Assembly (NCBI RefSeq): GCF_001280005.1
Contig: NZ_LGDW01000009.1
Coordinates: 1-16,361 of the forward strand
Direction of reading: 5' to 3'
Source of the DNA: Streptomyces sp. NRRL WC-3618
Lineage (GTDB): Bacteria > Actinomycetota > Actinomycetes > Streptomycetales > Streptomycetaceae
DNA length: 16,361 nucleotides
The translations under genes were made by a program, and so were the position numbers. Below the pieces are notes generated by a model, which had not been told where the DNA came from, did not search any database, and saw nothing but the letters and a program-made list of their open reading frames with translations. Numbering within the stretch: the stretch's first letter is position 1; every line of letters begins with the position of its first letter. This document shows, one piece after another, positions 1 through 6,186 of the stretch.

Positions 1-195
1 CGGTGGGAGCGGTGCTCACAGACTCCGAAAGCACGGTGGCGGTGGGAGCAACGCTCGGGGATCTCAAAGGTGCGGTGGCGGTGGGAGCGTTGCTCACAGA
101 TCCCGAAGGCGCGGTGGCGGTCGGAGCAGTGCTCACAGACCCCGAAAGCACGGTGGCGGTCGGAGCAGTGCTCACGGGAACAGGAGGGGCAGTAC
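1..195. repeat. 39-bp tandem repeat, about 4 to 5 copies
   Basis: On the plus strand the units begin at 1, 40, 79, 118 and 157, each with CGGTGGGAGC or CGGTCGGAGC, giving an exact 39-bp period. Copies are imperfect and the last decays after about position 190. Because 39 is a multiple of 3, each unit encodes 13 residues in the minus-strand gene and copy-number change would keep the frame. The array continues to the left edge, so the total copy number is unknown. Confidence 0.9.
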
Positions 196-421
196 CGGCA
201 GGAGCGACACTCGTCGGAAGGGAAGGGGCAGCGCCGGCTCGGTCACCGTCCGCAGCGGGAGCAGAAGGCTCGACGGCGGCGAGCCCGTCCCCCGGGATCT
301 CGCCCTCATCCCAGCCTGGGAGTTCGTCCGCCACCGGCTCGAACCGCCCTCTCGGCCGGGGTTCGAGCACCGGGGTGAGCCCGAGGGTCCGCTCCACCAG
401 GTGGGTCAGGAATCCGCTCAC
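1..421 (-). CDS. CIS-operon protein with 13-residue tandem repeats (5' part only, runs off left edge)
   Basis: The reading frame starts with GTG at 421-419, which overlaps the TGA of the upstream baseplate-type gene (GTGA), so the two are probably translationally coupled. It stays open to the window edge, giving about 140 residues. The N-terminus reads MSGFLTHLVERTLGLTPVLE, a compact and probably helical segment of the kind I remember from uncharacterised proteins beside CIS baseplate genes. An acidic, proline-rich stretch follows, then a run of Ala/Pro/Thr/Ser/Val repeats with the unit VSTAPTATVLSGS and variants. No enzyme motif, signal peptide or membrane segment is visible, and the repeat part is probably disordered. 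Position in the operon suggests a structural or assembly role in the injection particle. The function is unknown and the C-terminal part is not in the window. Confidence 0.7.
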   Translation of the reverse strand, partial: MSGFLTHLVERTLGLTPVLEPRPRGRFEPVADELPGWDEGEIPGDGLAAVEPSAPAADGDRAGAAPSLPTSVAPAGTAPPVPVSTAPTATVLSGSVSTAPTATAPSGSVSNAPTATAPLRSPSVAPTATVLSESVSTAPT

Positions 422-1131
422 GCGCTCACCAGTTCCAGGTACGCGGCGCGGCGCGCCGGGCTGAGGGCCAGTACCTCGGGCTCGGTCCAGCCGTAAGCGG
501 TGGCCAGGACGTGCACCTGGCGCAGCAGGGCGACCGCCTGGGTCTGGACCTCGACCCACAGCAGGGCGGGTATGTCCAGGGCCGCGGCAGTCTCCGCCCC
601 GCAGTCGGGGCAGCCCGTATGGACGGTCACCGCGCCGCCCGGGGCCGCCTCTTCCATGGCCGCTTCCACCGCGGCGGCGGTCTCCTCGTCGAGGTCCTCG
701 CCGCTGCCGGCCTCGGCCTGTACGCAGCGGGCGAGCAGCAGCCGTCTGCCCGCCACCGCGTCGCGGCCCCCGAGCAGCCGCAGGTCGCCGGTGCTGGGCA
801 GCCGAAACCGCACCCCGGTGCCCGAGACCTCCACCTCCAGCAAGGCGCCGGGCTCACGCCACGGCGTCCTGGGGAACGCGGTCAGGTCGAGGGGTACATC
901 GAGCCGTTCACCGCATCCGGCGCACCTCACGGACGCCTGGACGACCCCGCCCGTGTGCCTGCTGAGGACATCGACGAGCACCGCGTCACGGCTGCCCACG
1001 TCCGCCGACTCGGCCTGGTCGCGTGACAGCCCGGTCGCCGAGGCCAGCAGGGTCACGGCGCGGTCGAGCGTGCCCTCCCGCACTCCGCGTTCCCAGGCGG
1101 TGAGCGTCCAGGCCGGGTCGAGGATGCTCAT
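418..1131 (-). CDS. T4-baseplate-type CIS protein with four-cysteine zinc-ribbon-like motif
   Basis: A 237-residue protein. ATG at 1131-1129 overlaps the tail-tube TGA by one base (TGATG) and its own TGA overlaps the next gene's GTG, so it is embedded in the operon. Two CxxC pairs, C70-A-G-C73 and C174-P-D-C177, look like the halves of a zinc ribbon separated by a long insert. The C-terminus YGWTEPEVLALSPARRAAYL resembles the small T4 baseplate protein family (Pfam T4_baseplate, gp26/gp51-like) that sits beside sheath and tube genes in many CIS loci. A role in baseplate assembly is inferred from this and from gene order. Alternatively it may simply be a CIS-associated zinc-binding protein. 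The operon context is firmer than the family name. Confidence 0.7.
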   Translation of the reverse strand: MSILDPAWTLTAWERGVREGTLDRAVTLLASATGLSRDQAESADVGSRDAVLVDVLSRHTGGVVQASVRCAGCGERLDVPLDLTAFPRTPWREPGALLEVEVSGTGVRFRLPSTGDLRLLGGRDAVAGRRLLLARCVQAEAGSGEDLDEETAAAVEAAMEEAAPGGAVTVHTGCPDCGAETAAALDIPALLWVEVQTQAVALLRQVHVLATAYGWTEPEVLALSPARRAAYLELVSA

Positions 1132-1649
1132 CAGCCGACGAAGCTTGGCTCTGTGGGCTCCGGGACTTCCACATCGCGTTCCCAACCCTCGTTCTCCAGC
1201 CTGATGTGCTGGATCGCGACCGCGTTGGCGTTGGCGTCGAGTTCGGGCAGCGCCTGGTACTCGGACACCCAGCAGCGGAACACCTTGTAGGCGATGGCCA
1301 GTTGGCCCGCCTCGTTGTAGACCTCGATCACGATGTCCTTGCGGAAGTCCCGCAGCGACAGCTCCGAGGCCAGTCCGGCGCCGTGCAGGTGGACCTTGTT
1401 CGCCCACTGCTCGAAGTCCAGGTCGTGGGTGACGCCGCGCTCCAGGGTGATGGCAGCGTAGTCGGTCCGGCCTGGTGACTTGCGGCTGCTGCTGGGGTCC
1501 CCGCCGTCCCGGTGCGACACCACTTCCGTGGTGCGGGTGAGGGCGCCCACCTTGCTGACGCCTGCGACATAGCGACCGTCCCACCGCACGCGGAACTTGA
1601 AGTTCTTGTACGGGTCGAAGCGCTGTGCGTTGACAGTGAACTGGGCCAT
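1131..1649 (-). CDS. Contractile tail tube protein (gp19-like)
   Basis: A 172-residue protein that matches the length and pattern of T4 gp19-like tube proteins. It starts MAQFTVNAQRFDPYKNFKFR and has the typical core: KFRVRWDGRYVAGVSKVGAL, TTEVVSHRDGGDPSS, TLERGVTHDLDFEQW, and the C-terminal VSEYQALPELDANANAVAIQ followed by HIRLENEGWERD. Subunits of this family stack as hexameric rings to form the inner tube through which cargo passes when the sheath contracts. The gene begins 22 nt after the sheath stop, with only a weak GAG-type ribosome-binding site, and its stop overlaps the next start, as expected for one polycistronic operon. No frameshift or odd residue was seen. Confidence in family is high; whether this is the only tube paralogue of the cluster cannot be told from here. 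Confidence 0.93.
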   Translation of the reverse strand: MAQFTVNAQRFDPYKNFKFRVRWDGRYVAGVSKVGALTRTTEVVSHRDGGDPSSSRKSPGRTDYAAITLERGVTHDLDFEQWANKVHLHGAGLASELSLRDFRKDIVIEVYNEAGQLAIAYKVFRCWVSEYQALPELDANANAVAIQHIRLENEGWERDVEVPEPTEPSFVG

Positions 1650-1671
1650 TCTTGTCCGCTCTCGGTGTCTG

Positions 1672-3405
1672 TCAGGCCTGGGCCTGGGCGATCTGCTGTA
1701 TCTGCAGCACCACGAACTCGGCGGGCCGCACCGGCGCGAAGCCGACGATGATGTTGACCTGGCCTGCGTTCACGTCGTTCGGTGTGGTGGTCTCGCGGTC
1801 GCACTTCACGAAATAGGCGTCCCGCGCGGTGGTGCCCTGGAAGGCGCTCTGCCGGAACAGGTTGTGCATGAACGCACCCAGGTTCAGCCTGATCTGCGCC
1901 CACAGCGGTTCGTCGTTGGGCTCGAACACCACCCACTGGGTGCCGCGGAAGAGGCTCTCCTCGATGTGCAGGGCGAGCCGCCGGACCGGGAGGTACTTGT
2001 ACTCGTCGCCCAGGTGGTCCGAGCCACGGAGGGTCCGCGCGCCCCACAGCACTGTGCCGGTTCCGGGGAACGTCCGCAGGCAGTTGATGCCGTGCGGGTT
2101 CAGCATGCCGTTCTCGGCGTCGGTGAGGTTCACGTCGAGGCCGGAGATCCCGGTGAGGGTCGCGTCGACACCGGCGGGGGCCTTCCACACTCCGCGCGTC
2201 GCGTCGGTGCGGGCGATCACTCCGGCGATCGCGCCGCAGCCGACGAACGTGCCGATCCGGCCCCGGTCGGTCGGATCCGGTTGCTTCAGCCGGGGGAAGT
2301 AGAGCACCGAGTTGCGGGCCTCCTCCCCGGTGAGCTTGAGACCGTCCAGTTTGCTCGGTACTTGGCCGGACGCGCTGACCGCGTTGGCGACCTTCATGTC
2401 GCTGGGCGGGTCGACGATCAGCACGGCGCGGCGTTGTGCGCAGTAGGTCTGCGCCGCCTGGTAGACCCCGGGGTCGGTGTTTCCGTCCAAGGTCGGTGGG
2501 GGGATGCACAGCAGGTTGAACAGATCGACATGGTCCAGCGCGTAGAGCCCTTCGTGATTCGAGCTCATGCCGTCACCGACATAGTCGTCGTGACTCAGAG
2601 GATCCCCGTCCTCGCCCTGATGGTCCTCGTCCACTGTGGCAGGCTGGTCCGTTGGGTCGGGACGGATCTTGTCGAAGCCCGGCACTACCCGTACCAGTTG
2701 CGACTCGGCCAGGAGCACCGCGTCCACCTGCCGGGAGCTATCGACCGCGGTGACGTTGCGGAAGACTTCCTGCGGGCCCTTGTCCCCAAGCCTGACAACC
2801 AGGTTGAAGAGTTTGTCTCGATCTACCTGGAGTTGCTTGGCCACATCCTTGGCGATTTCCGGAGGTGTGTCGTGATCGACGGTCACCCTCAGGTCGTTTG
2901 CCCAGGCTCCTGCGTCCGTAGCCTGCAGGACGAGGGACTTCCCTCTTAGCCCTGTCGGCAGTGTCAGTCGGGCCGGTCTGGCCTCGTTGGTCTGGCGCAC
3001 CTGGCGGCGCACCGGGCGGCGCACCGGGCGCACCTCCGGTGCCGATGCCTCCTGTGGGTCCTGTGGCTCTTGTGGAGCTTCTGGGAGTTGTGGGGTCTCT
3101 GGCTCCTGTGGGAGCTGTGGGGCCTCGTCGGTCTTGCTCGTGCTCACCAGTCGGACCACCACCGCCTGCCCGCCACCGTTGGCGAAGAAGTCGCGGACGG
3201 CGAAGCTCACCGTGCTGTCCTTCCACAACCCGCCGAAGACACGCTCGTAGTCGGCCAGGCTGTTGATGACGGTGGCCTGGTTCACGGGGCCACGCCGGGT
3301 CCGGCCGACGAAGGCGGTGACCGAGGTGGCGACGCCGGTGACGGTCCGTACCCCGCTGGGTATTTCGGTGACGTAGACGCCGGGGTAGGAAGTCTGAACC
3401 GCCAT
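1672..3405 (-). CDS. Contractile tail sheath protein of the injection system
   Basis: A 577-residue sheath protein. The N-terminus MAVQTSYPGVYVTEIPSGVR and the following VTAFVGRTRRGPVNQATVIN are hallmark sheath sequences (Pfam Phage_sheath_1). The C-terminal half carries the conserved interlocking segments, including GTVLWGARTLRGSD, YLPVRRLALHIEESLFRGTQ and the ending EFVVLQIQQIAQAQA. Sheath subunits wrap the tube and contract to drive it through a target membrane. ATG at 3405 was chosen over an in-frame upstream ATG at 3492 because homology begins exactly there and a purine-rich GAGATGGGG stretch precedes it. Residues about 95-143 form a Pro/Gln/Glu-rich then Arg-rich low-complexity insert. 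DUF4255-type and ATPase partners often found beside sheath genes are not seen here; upstream lie an operator-like region and insertion-sequence debris. Confidence 0.95.
   Translation of the reverse strand: MAVQTSYPGVYVTEIPSGVRTVTGVATSVTAFVGRTRRGPVNQATVINSLADYERVFGGLWKDSTVSFAVRDFFANGGGQAVVVRLVSTSKTDEAPQLPQEPETPQLPEAPQEPQDPQEASAPEVRPVRRPVRRQVRQTNEARPARLTLPTGLRGKSLVLQATDAGAWANDLRVTVDHDTPPEIAKDVAKQLQVDRDKLFNLVVRLGDKGPQEVFRNVTAVDSSRQVDAVLLAESQLVRVVPGFDKIRPDPTDQPATVDEDHQGEDGDPLSHDDYVGDGMSSNHEGLYALDHVDLFNLLCIPPPTLDGNTDPGVYQAAQTYCAQRRAVLIVDPPSDMKVANAVSASGQVPSKLDGLKLTGEEARNSVLYFPRLKQPDPTDRGRIGTFVGCGAIAGVIARTDATRGVWKAPAGVDATLTGISGLDVNLTDAENGMLNPHGINCLRTFPGTGTVLWGARTLRGSDHLGDEYKYLPVRRLALHIEESLFRGTQWVVFEPNDEPLWAQIRLNLGAFMHNLFRQSAFQGTTARDAYFVKCDRETTTPNDVNAGQVNIIVGFAPVRPAEFVVLQIQQIAQAQA
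2986..3126 (-). repeat. Low-complexity insert inside the sheath gene
   Basis: This stretch encodes sheath residues about 94-140. The first half is built from short Pro/Gln/Glu units (PQLPQEPETPQLPEAPQEP and similar). The second half is built from Arg/Val/Pro units (RPVRRPVRRQVR). At the DNA level there are degenerate repeats around CTCCTGTGG and GGCGGCGCACC. The charge changes from acidic to strongly basic across the insert, and it lies between the N-terminal sheath domain and the next folded part, where sheath families differ most. It looks like a flexible, surface-exposed linker. Confidence 0.8.
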
Positions 3406-3470
3406 GCTGCCCCATCTCGGGTCTGTCGAGGGTGTACCGGGAAGTCCGGGAGCAGGCCCGGACGGACGTG

Positions 3471-3514
3471 ACCGTAGTGAGGCCTGCGTCACCGCTCCGT
3501 CACTGATGCGTCAC
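3471..3514 (-). promoter_or_regulatory. Candidate SARP-type operator and promoter of the CIS operon
   Basis: Plus-strand heptamers GCGTCAC (3486-3492), CCGTCAC (3497-3503) and GCGTCAC (3508-3514) are separated by 4-bp spacers, so they repeat every 11 bp. Read toward the sheath gene they are GTGACGC/GTGACGG. After a 9-nt gap comes TACGGT (minus strand, 3476-3471), a plausible actinobacterial -10 hexamer, about 66 nt before the sheath ATG. SARP activators are known to bind heptameric direct repeats spaced by one helical turn just upstream of the -10, with no good -35. The layout is seen in the sequence. That it is bound by the SARP-type protein at 4874-5626 is inference. Confidence 0.6.
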
Positions 3515-3598
3515 CGGCCCCGTGACAGCCACGGCACCGGCCATGAATGACAAGTACCCCGTGAAGAACCTGTGGTGACGGAGTGTTTGACCGAGGTC

Positions 3599-3697
3599 AT
3601 GCGGACGGGGGAACAGCTCCAGCTGGCCGGGGTGGTGCTCGACCGTGCGGCGCTCTGCGTGAAGTCCATGTGGCCACCCTTCGCGGTCGCCTGACGG
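3599..3697 (+). CDS. Possible 32-residue ORF, unknown
   Basis: ATG at 3599 opens a 32-codon frame (starts MRTGEQLQLAGVVLDRAALC, ends at TGA 3695-3697) in which almost every third position is G or C, as in real genes of this genome. There is no clear ribosome-binding site, and the frame stays open upstream through GTG at 3575. It may be the surviving beginning of a gene cut short by the rearrangements on its right, or a chance ORF in GC-rich DNA. No family is recognised. Confidence 0.25.
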
Positions 3698-3714
3698 GGT
3701 GCCAGCCGGGCGTC

Positions 3715-3882
3715 ACGTGACGGGCACAGCCGCGAGCGCCCCGGCCGAGCTGCTCGGCGGAGACCGGGCTGCGCTCGGGAAGGCCAGCCCCGTTCCAGGC
3801 GTGCAGGGCGGCGTCCTTGTCGCCGTTGGCGGCGGCGAGGGCGTGGTTCTTCGCCTCGTCCTCGCCGATCGCCTCCAGTTGC
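3715..3882 (-). pseudogene. Coding-like fragment of an unrecognised gene, cut at the IS110 junction
   Basis: On the minus strand, from about 3882 leftward, a frame reads LEAIGEDEAKNHALAAANGD, then KDAALHAWNGAGLPERSP, with nearly all third positions G or C. The reading frame is open further on both sides, but the part to the right lies antisense to the transposase remnant and the part to the left loses coding character. This looks like a piece of a real gene that was truncated when the adjacent IS110-type sequence arrived or when a deletion removed the rest. I do not recognise the family. Confidence 0.4.
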
Positions 3883-3884
3883 CC

Positions 3885-4619
3885 GTGATCACCATCGGTA
3901 TCGATCCCCACGACTCCTCTCACACCGCCGTCGCCGTCGACGCCGCCGGGCATCAACTGGCGCAGCGACGCTTCGTCGTCAACGCCGGGACCGTCCGGCA
4001 GTTGATGCGCTGCTGCGAGAAGTGGGCCCGAGCGTCGCTTCGCTGTCGAAGGCGCCCGAGGCCTGGGCCGCAGCCTCGCCCAGCAGCTGGCCGCGGCCGG
4101 CGAGAAGGTGGTGGACGTCCCGTCCACCCTCTCCGCCCGGGCCCGGCTGCTGGCCACCGGCGGGAACCGCAAGACTGACGCCGCCGACGCCCTGCATGTC
4201 GCTCAGGTAGCACTCTTCCGGCAGGGCTTGCGCACGGTCGAACCGGAGGACCAGCCGACGATCCTGCGGCTGCTGACCGAGCGGCACGACGACCTGGTCA
4301 ACGAGCGCACTCGGATAATCAACCGGCTCCACGCGGCCCTGCGGGACCTGCTGCCGGGCGGAGCTCCCACCCGCCTGTCTGCCGAGAAAGCCGCACCCTC
4401 ATGAAGGGCATCCGTCCCGCGACGGCCACTGACTCCTGCCGTCGCGTCCGGCCCGAGATCTTCGGCGACGGCGGCCGTGGACAGGAGTACTACCTGCGCA
4501 AGATCGCCGAGGGCAAGACACCGGCGGAGGCACGCAGGGCCCTCAAACGGCACCTCCCGGATGTTGTCTGTCGCGCCCTCAAACGCGACCGCCACAAGGC
4601 TCACACTACGGTCGCTTGA
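3885..4619 (+). mobile_element. Decayed IS110-family transposase remnant
   Basis: Three pieces of one IS110/IS116-type transposase lie in order. From GTG 3885: VITIGIDPHDSSHTAVAVD, with the first acidic residue of the DEDD RuvC-like site. After a frame change near 4028: RRFAVEGARGLGRSLAQQL and GGNRKTDAADALHVA, with the remaining acidic residues, continuing to LSAEKAAPS and a stop at 4404. From about 4470: GQEYYLRKIAEGKTPAEARR, which matches the family's extreme C-terminus, ending at 4619. The middle, including the Transposase_20 domain with its catalytic serine, is missing (roughly 200 residues by comparison with usual lengths). The frameshift and deletion make it inactive. The upstream non-coding end, where bridge RNAs of this group are encoded, also appears to be lost, because other coding-like sequence abuts the start. 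Confidence 0.85.
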
Positions 4620-4873
4620 CACACAGAGGCACTCATCAGCGTCTCCGACGGCGCCTCCCGGACCCAGTGATCCCACCCCCCCAGGTCATCCGTTCTCATC
4701 CGTTCGACAGGGGGGAGCAGTCATGCCGGCCCGGAGGCCGGCGGCCCTCTTGCAGGACCGCGCAGAACATAGCGGGGGCAGCGTGGGATCCGGGGTGACT
4801 GCGCGTCCAGCCGCCCCAGGGTGCAGTCGGGGCAGAGGTCCGTGTCCTCCAACCGACTGGAGAAGCCGCCCCA
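4620..4873. other. Intergenic spacer between IS110 remnant and SARP-type gene
   Basis: No convincing gene on either strand. It holds a C-rich run near 4675-4682, a short direct repeat (CATCCGTT at 4688 and 4698) and the stem-loop described separately. Confidence 0.5.
4725..4742. terminator. Stem-loop downstream of the SARP-type gene
   Basis: GCCGGCC (4725-4731) and GGCCGGC (4736-4742) form a perfect 7-bp stem with a CGGA tetraloop, about 130 nt past the stop of the minus-strand regulator. There is no T-tract on either strand. It could help end transcription, as U-less hairpins can in actinobacteria, but palindromes of this kind are common in such GC-rich DNA. Confidence 0.3.
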
Positions 4874-5626
4874 TCAGACCGGGGCCGCCTTCGTCCGGTT
4901 CCGGAGAGGTTCTCGCCGGAACACCAGGTCGGCGAGGTCCAGGGACGGCTCCACGCCCAGTTGCTCCGCCAGCAGAGCGCGGAACCGCTTGTACTCGTAC
5001 AGTGCCTCGGCGAAGTTGCCCTCAGCGAGGTGGACCCCTATCACAGCGCGGCGTGCGCTCTCCCGCAATGGTTCGCTGCGGACCGCTTCAAGGGCGGCGT
5101 CGAGCGCCATCGCATAACCTCCCAGAGCGCACAGATCGGCTGCGGCCGCCTCAAGCTGGTGCAGGCGGAGCTGGCGCAGCCGATCCCGTTCGAAGATCAC
5201 CCAGTCGTCGTCCCAGCCGGGTAGGAGCTCGCGCAGCCGTAGTTCCGGCGAGTGCAGTCCGGTACCGCCGGGGTGGCGGAACCGGGCGCCCGCGGTACCG
5301 ACGAACTCGGTCACGTCGACCCTGACGAACTCGGCCAGGGCCAGCTGACCCCGCGCCGCCACGATCAGTCCGGGTACGGCGTGGTTGAGCCGCCACATGG
5401 TGGTCCGCAGGCTGCCCAGCGCTCGGCTCTCGGGCACGTTTGACCAGAGGGTCCCGGCGACGACGGTCCGTGGGGCGGGCCCGAGCAGACTCAAGAAGGC
5501 CAGCAGTCGTTGGCCATTGGTCACGGGATGGATCCAGGTGCCTTCCACCTGGAGACGGAAACCGTCGAACAGCTCGATCCGCCCTCTTCTGACTGATTCG
5601 CGCACAGGCGCACCAGGCGACGACAC
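4874..5626 (-). CDS. SARP-type transcriptional activator (winged helix plus BTAD)
   Basis: A 250-residue protein. Residues about 15-105 resemble the OmpR-like winged helix of Streptomyces antibiotic regulatory proteins: IELFDGFRLQVEG, then LLAFLSLLGPAPRTVVAGTL and SNVPESRALGSLRTTMWRL. Residues about 104-238 match the bacterial transcriptional activation domain: LRELLPGWDDDWVIFERDRL, QLRLHQLEAAAADL, EPLRESARRAVIGVHLAEGN, FAEALYEYKRFRALLAEQLG and VEPSL. GTG at 5626 was chosen because AAGGGG precedes it and homology begins soon after; GTG at 5605 is an alternative, and the frame is open much further upstream without homology. SARPs bind 11-bp-periodic heptamer repeats and recruit RNA polymerase. 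Such repeats sit upstream of the sheath gene about 1.4 kb away, so the CIS operon is the likely target. It lacks the ATPase and TPR parts of large AfsR-type proteins. Confidence 0.9.
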   Translation of the reverse strand: MSSPGAPVRESVRRGRIELFDGFRLQVEGTWIHPVTNGQRLLAFLSLLGPAPRTVVAGTLWSNVPESRALGSLRTTMWRLNHAVPGLIVAARGQLALAEFVRVDVTEFVGTAGARFRHPGGTGLHSPELRLRELLPGWDDDWVIFERDRLRQLRLHQLEAAAADLCALGGYAMALDAALEAVRSEPLRESARRAVIGVHLAEGNFAEALYEYKRFRALLAEQLGVEPSLDLADLVFRREPLRNRTKAAPV

Positions 5627-5649
5627 AAGGCCCCTTAAATCGTGGTGGT

Positions 5650-5960
5650 GTCCAAATGTGGATATTGAAACTTGACTACGCCCGGCCCGACGGACAGCCC
5701 CTGACCGGCGCCGACTTCGACCAGCGCCCTGCTGCGCATGCTCAGGGACCTGGCGTGCGTCGGCCCAGATCAGCAGTACGAGGTACTTTTCGTTTCCCGC
5801 GGGCGAAGATCTTCCCGACGGTGATGTTCCCCAGTGGCTCGCGGAGGCGCTGACGCTCGGAGGGGGTCTGCCATCGGCCACCCCTGATGCGCATCCGCGA
5901 CAGGCGGCCCGCACCCCGGCACTGTCGCTGGTGGTATCCCGTGGGAGAAGATCCGCCGTC
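5650..5960 (+). pseudogene. Frame-broken coding debris, unrecognised
   Basis: Successive plus-strand segments look coding but lie in three different frames: DYARPDGQPLTGADFDQ (from about 5674), then SALLRMLRDLACVGPDQQYE (from 5723), then GEDLPDGDVPQWLAEALTLG (from about 5802). Each has mostly G or C at third positions, and each is closed or loses sense soon after. The simplest reading is one gene hit by at least two single-base frame changes. I do not recognise the protein. The AT-richer start of the interval (5631-5675) probably contains the promoter of the divergent SARP-type gene, but no clear hexamers were found. Confidence 0.35.
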
Positions 5961-5982
5961 TGCAACAGGCGTCCGCCGCTGC

Positions 5983-6147
5983 CGCGGCGGGCACGTAGGC
6001 GTTTTGGGCTCCGGCAAGACCGCCCTGGTCCGCGCGATCGTCGGACTGCAAGCGGACACCGGCGGCACGATCCTCCTCGACGGCACCCGCTCGGCAGCGG
6101 CCTGCGCGGTCGCGACCGGGAACAGGGGCGCCGGGTCCAACTCGTGA
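5983..6147 (+). pseudogene. Fragment of an ABC-transporter ATP-binding protein
   Basis: The plus-strand frame reads GVLGSGKTALVRAIVGLQ, an intact Walker A motif (GxxxxGKT), then ADTGGTILLDGTR, as in peptide-type ABC ATPases. Homology then jumps frame near 6087 to PLGSGLRGRDREQGRRVQLV, the segment that normally leads into the Q-loop, and stops there. Signature motif, Walker B and everything downstream are absent, as is a credible N-terminus. About 55 codons of a normally 250-350-codon gene survive, so it is a non-functional relic. Its orientation is opposite to the flanking genes, and no transporter partner is visible. Confidence 0.65.
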
Positions 6148-6186
6148 CGCAGCTCTCGGCTGTCGGTGCGTCGGGCCGAGCATGCT

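Noticed and set aside
1..195. CRISPR-like array
   Set aside because: Units are directly adjacent, with no unique spacers, and lie inside a coding frame.
3..464. Plus-strand repeat-containing frame (VAVGAVLTDPES units)
   Set aside because: The minus-strand frame over the same bases starts with a GTGA overlap in the CIS operon and has a sensible N-terminus, so the plus frame is its antisense reading.
1597..2949. 450-codon plus-strand open frame
   Set aside because: Antisense to the sheath gene, whose sequence is clearly that of the protein family.
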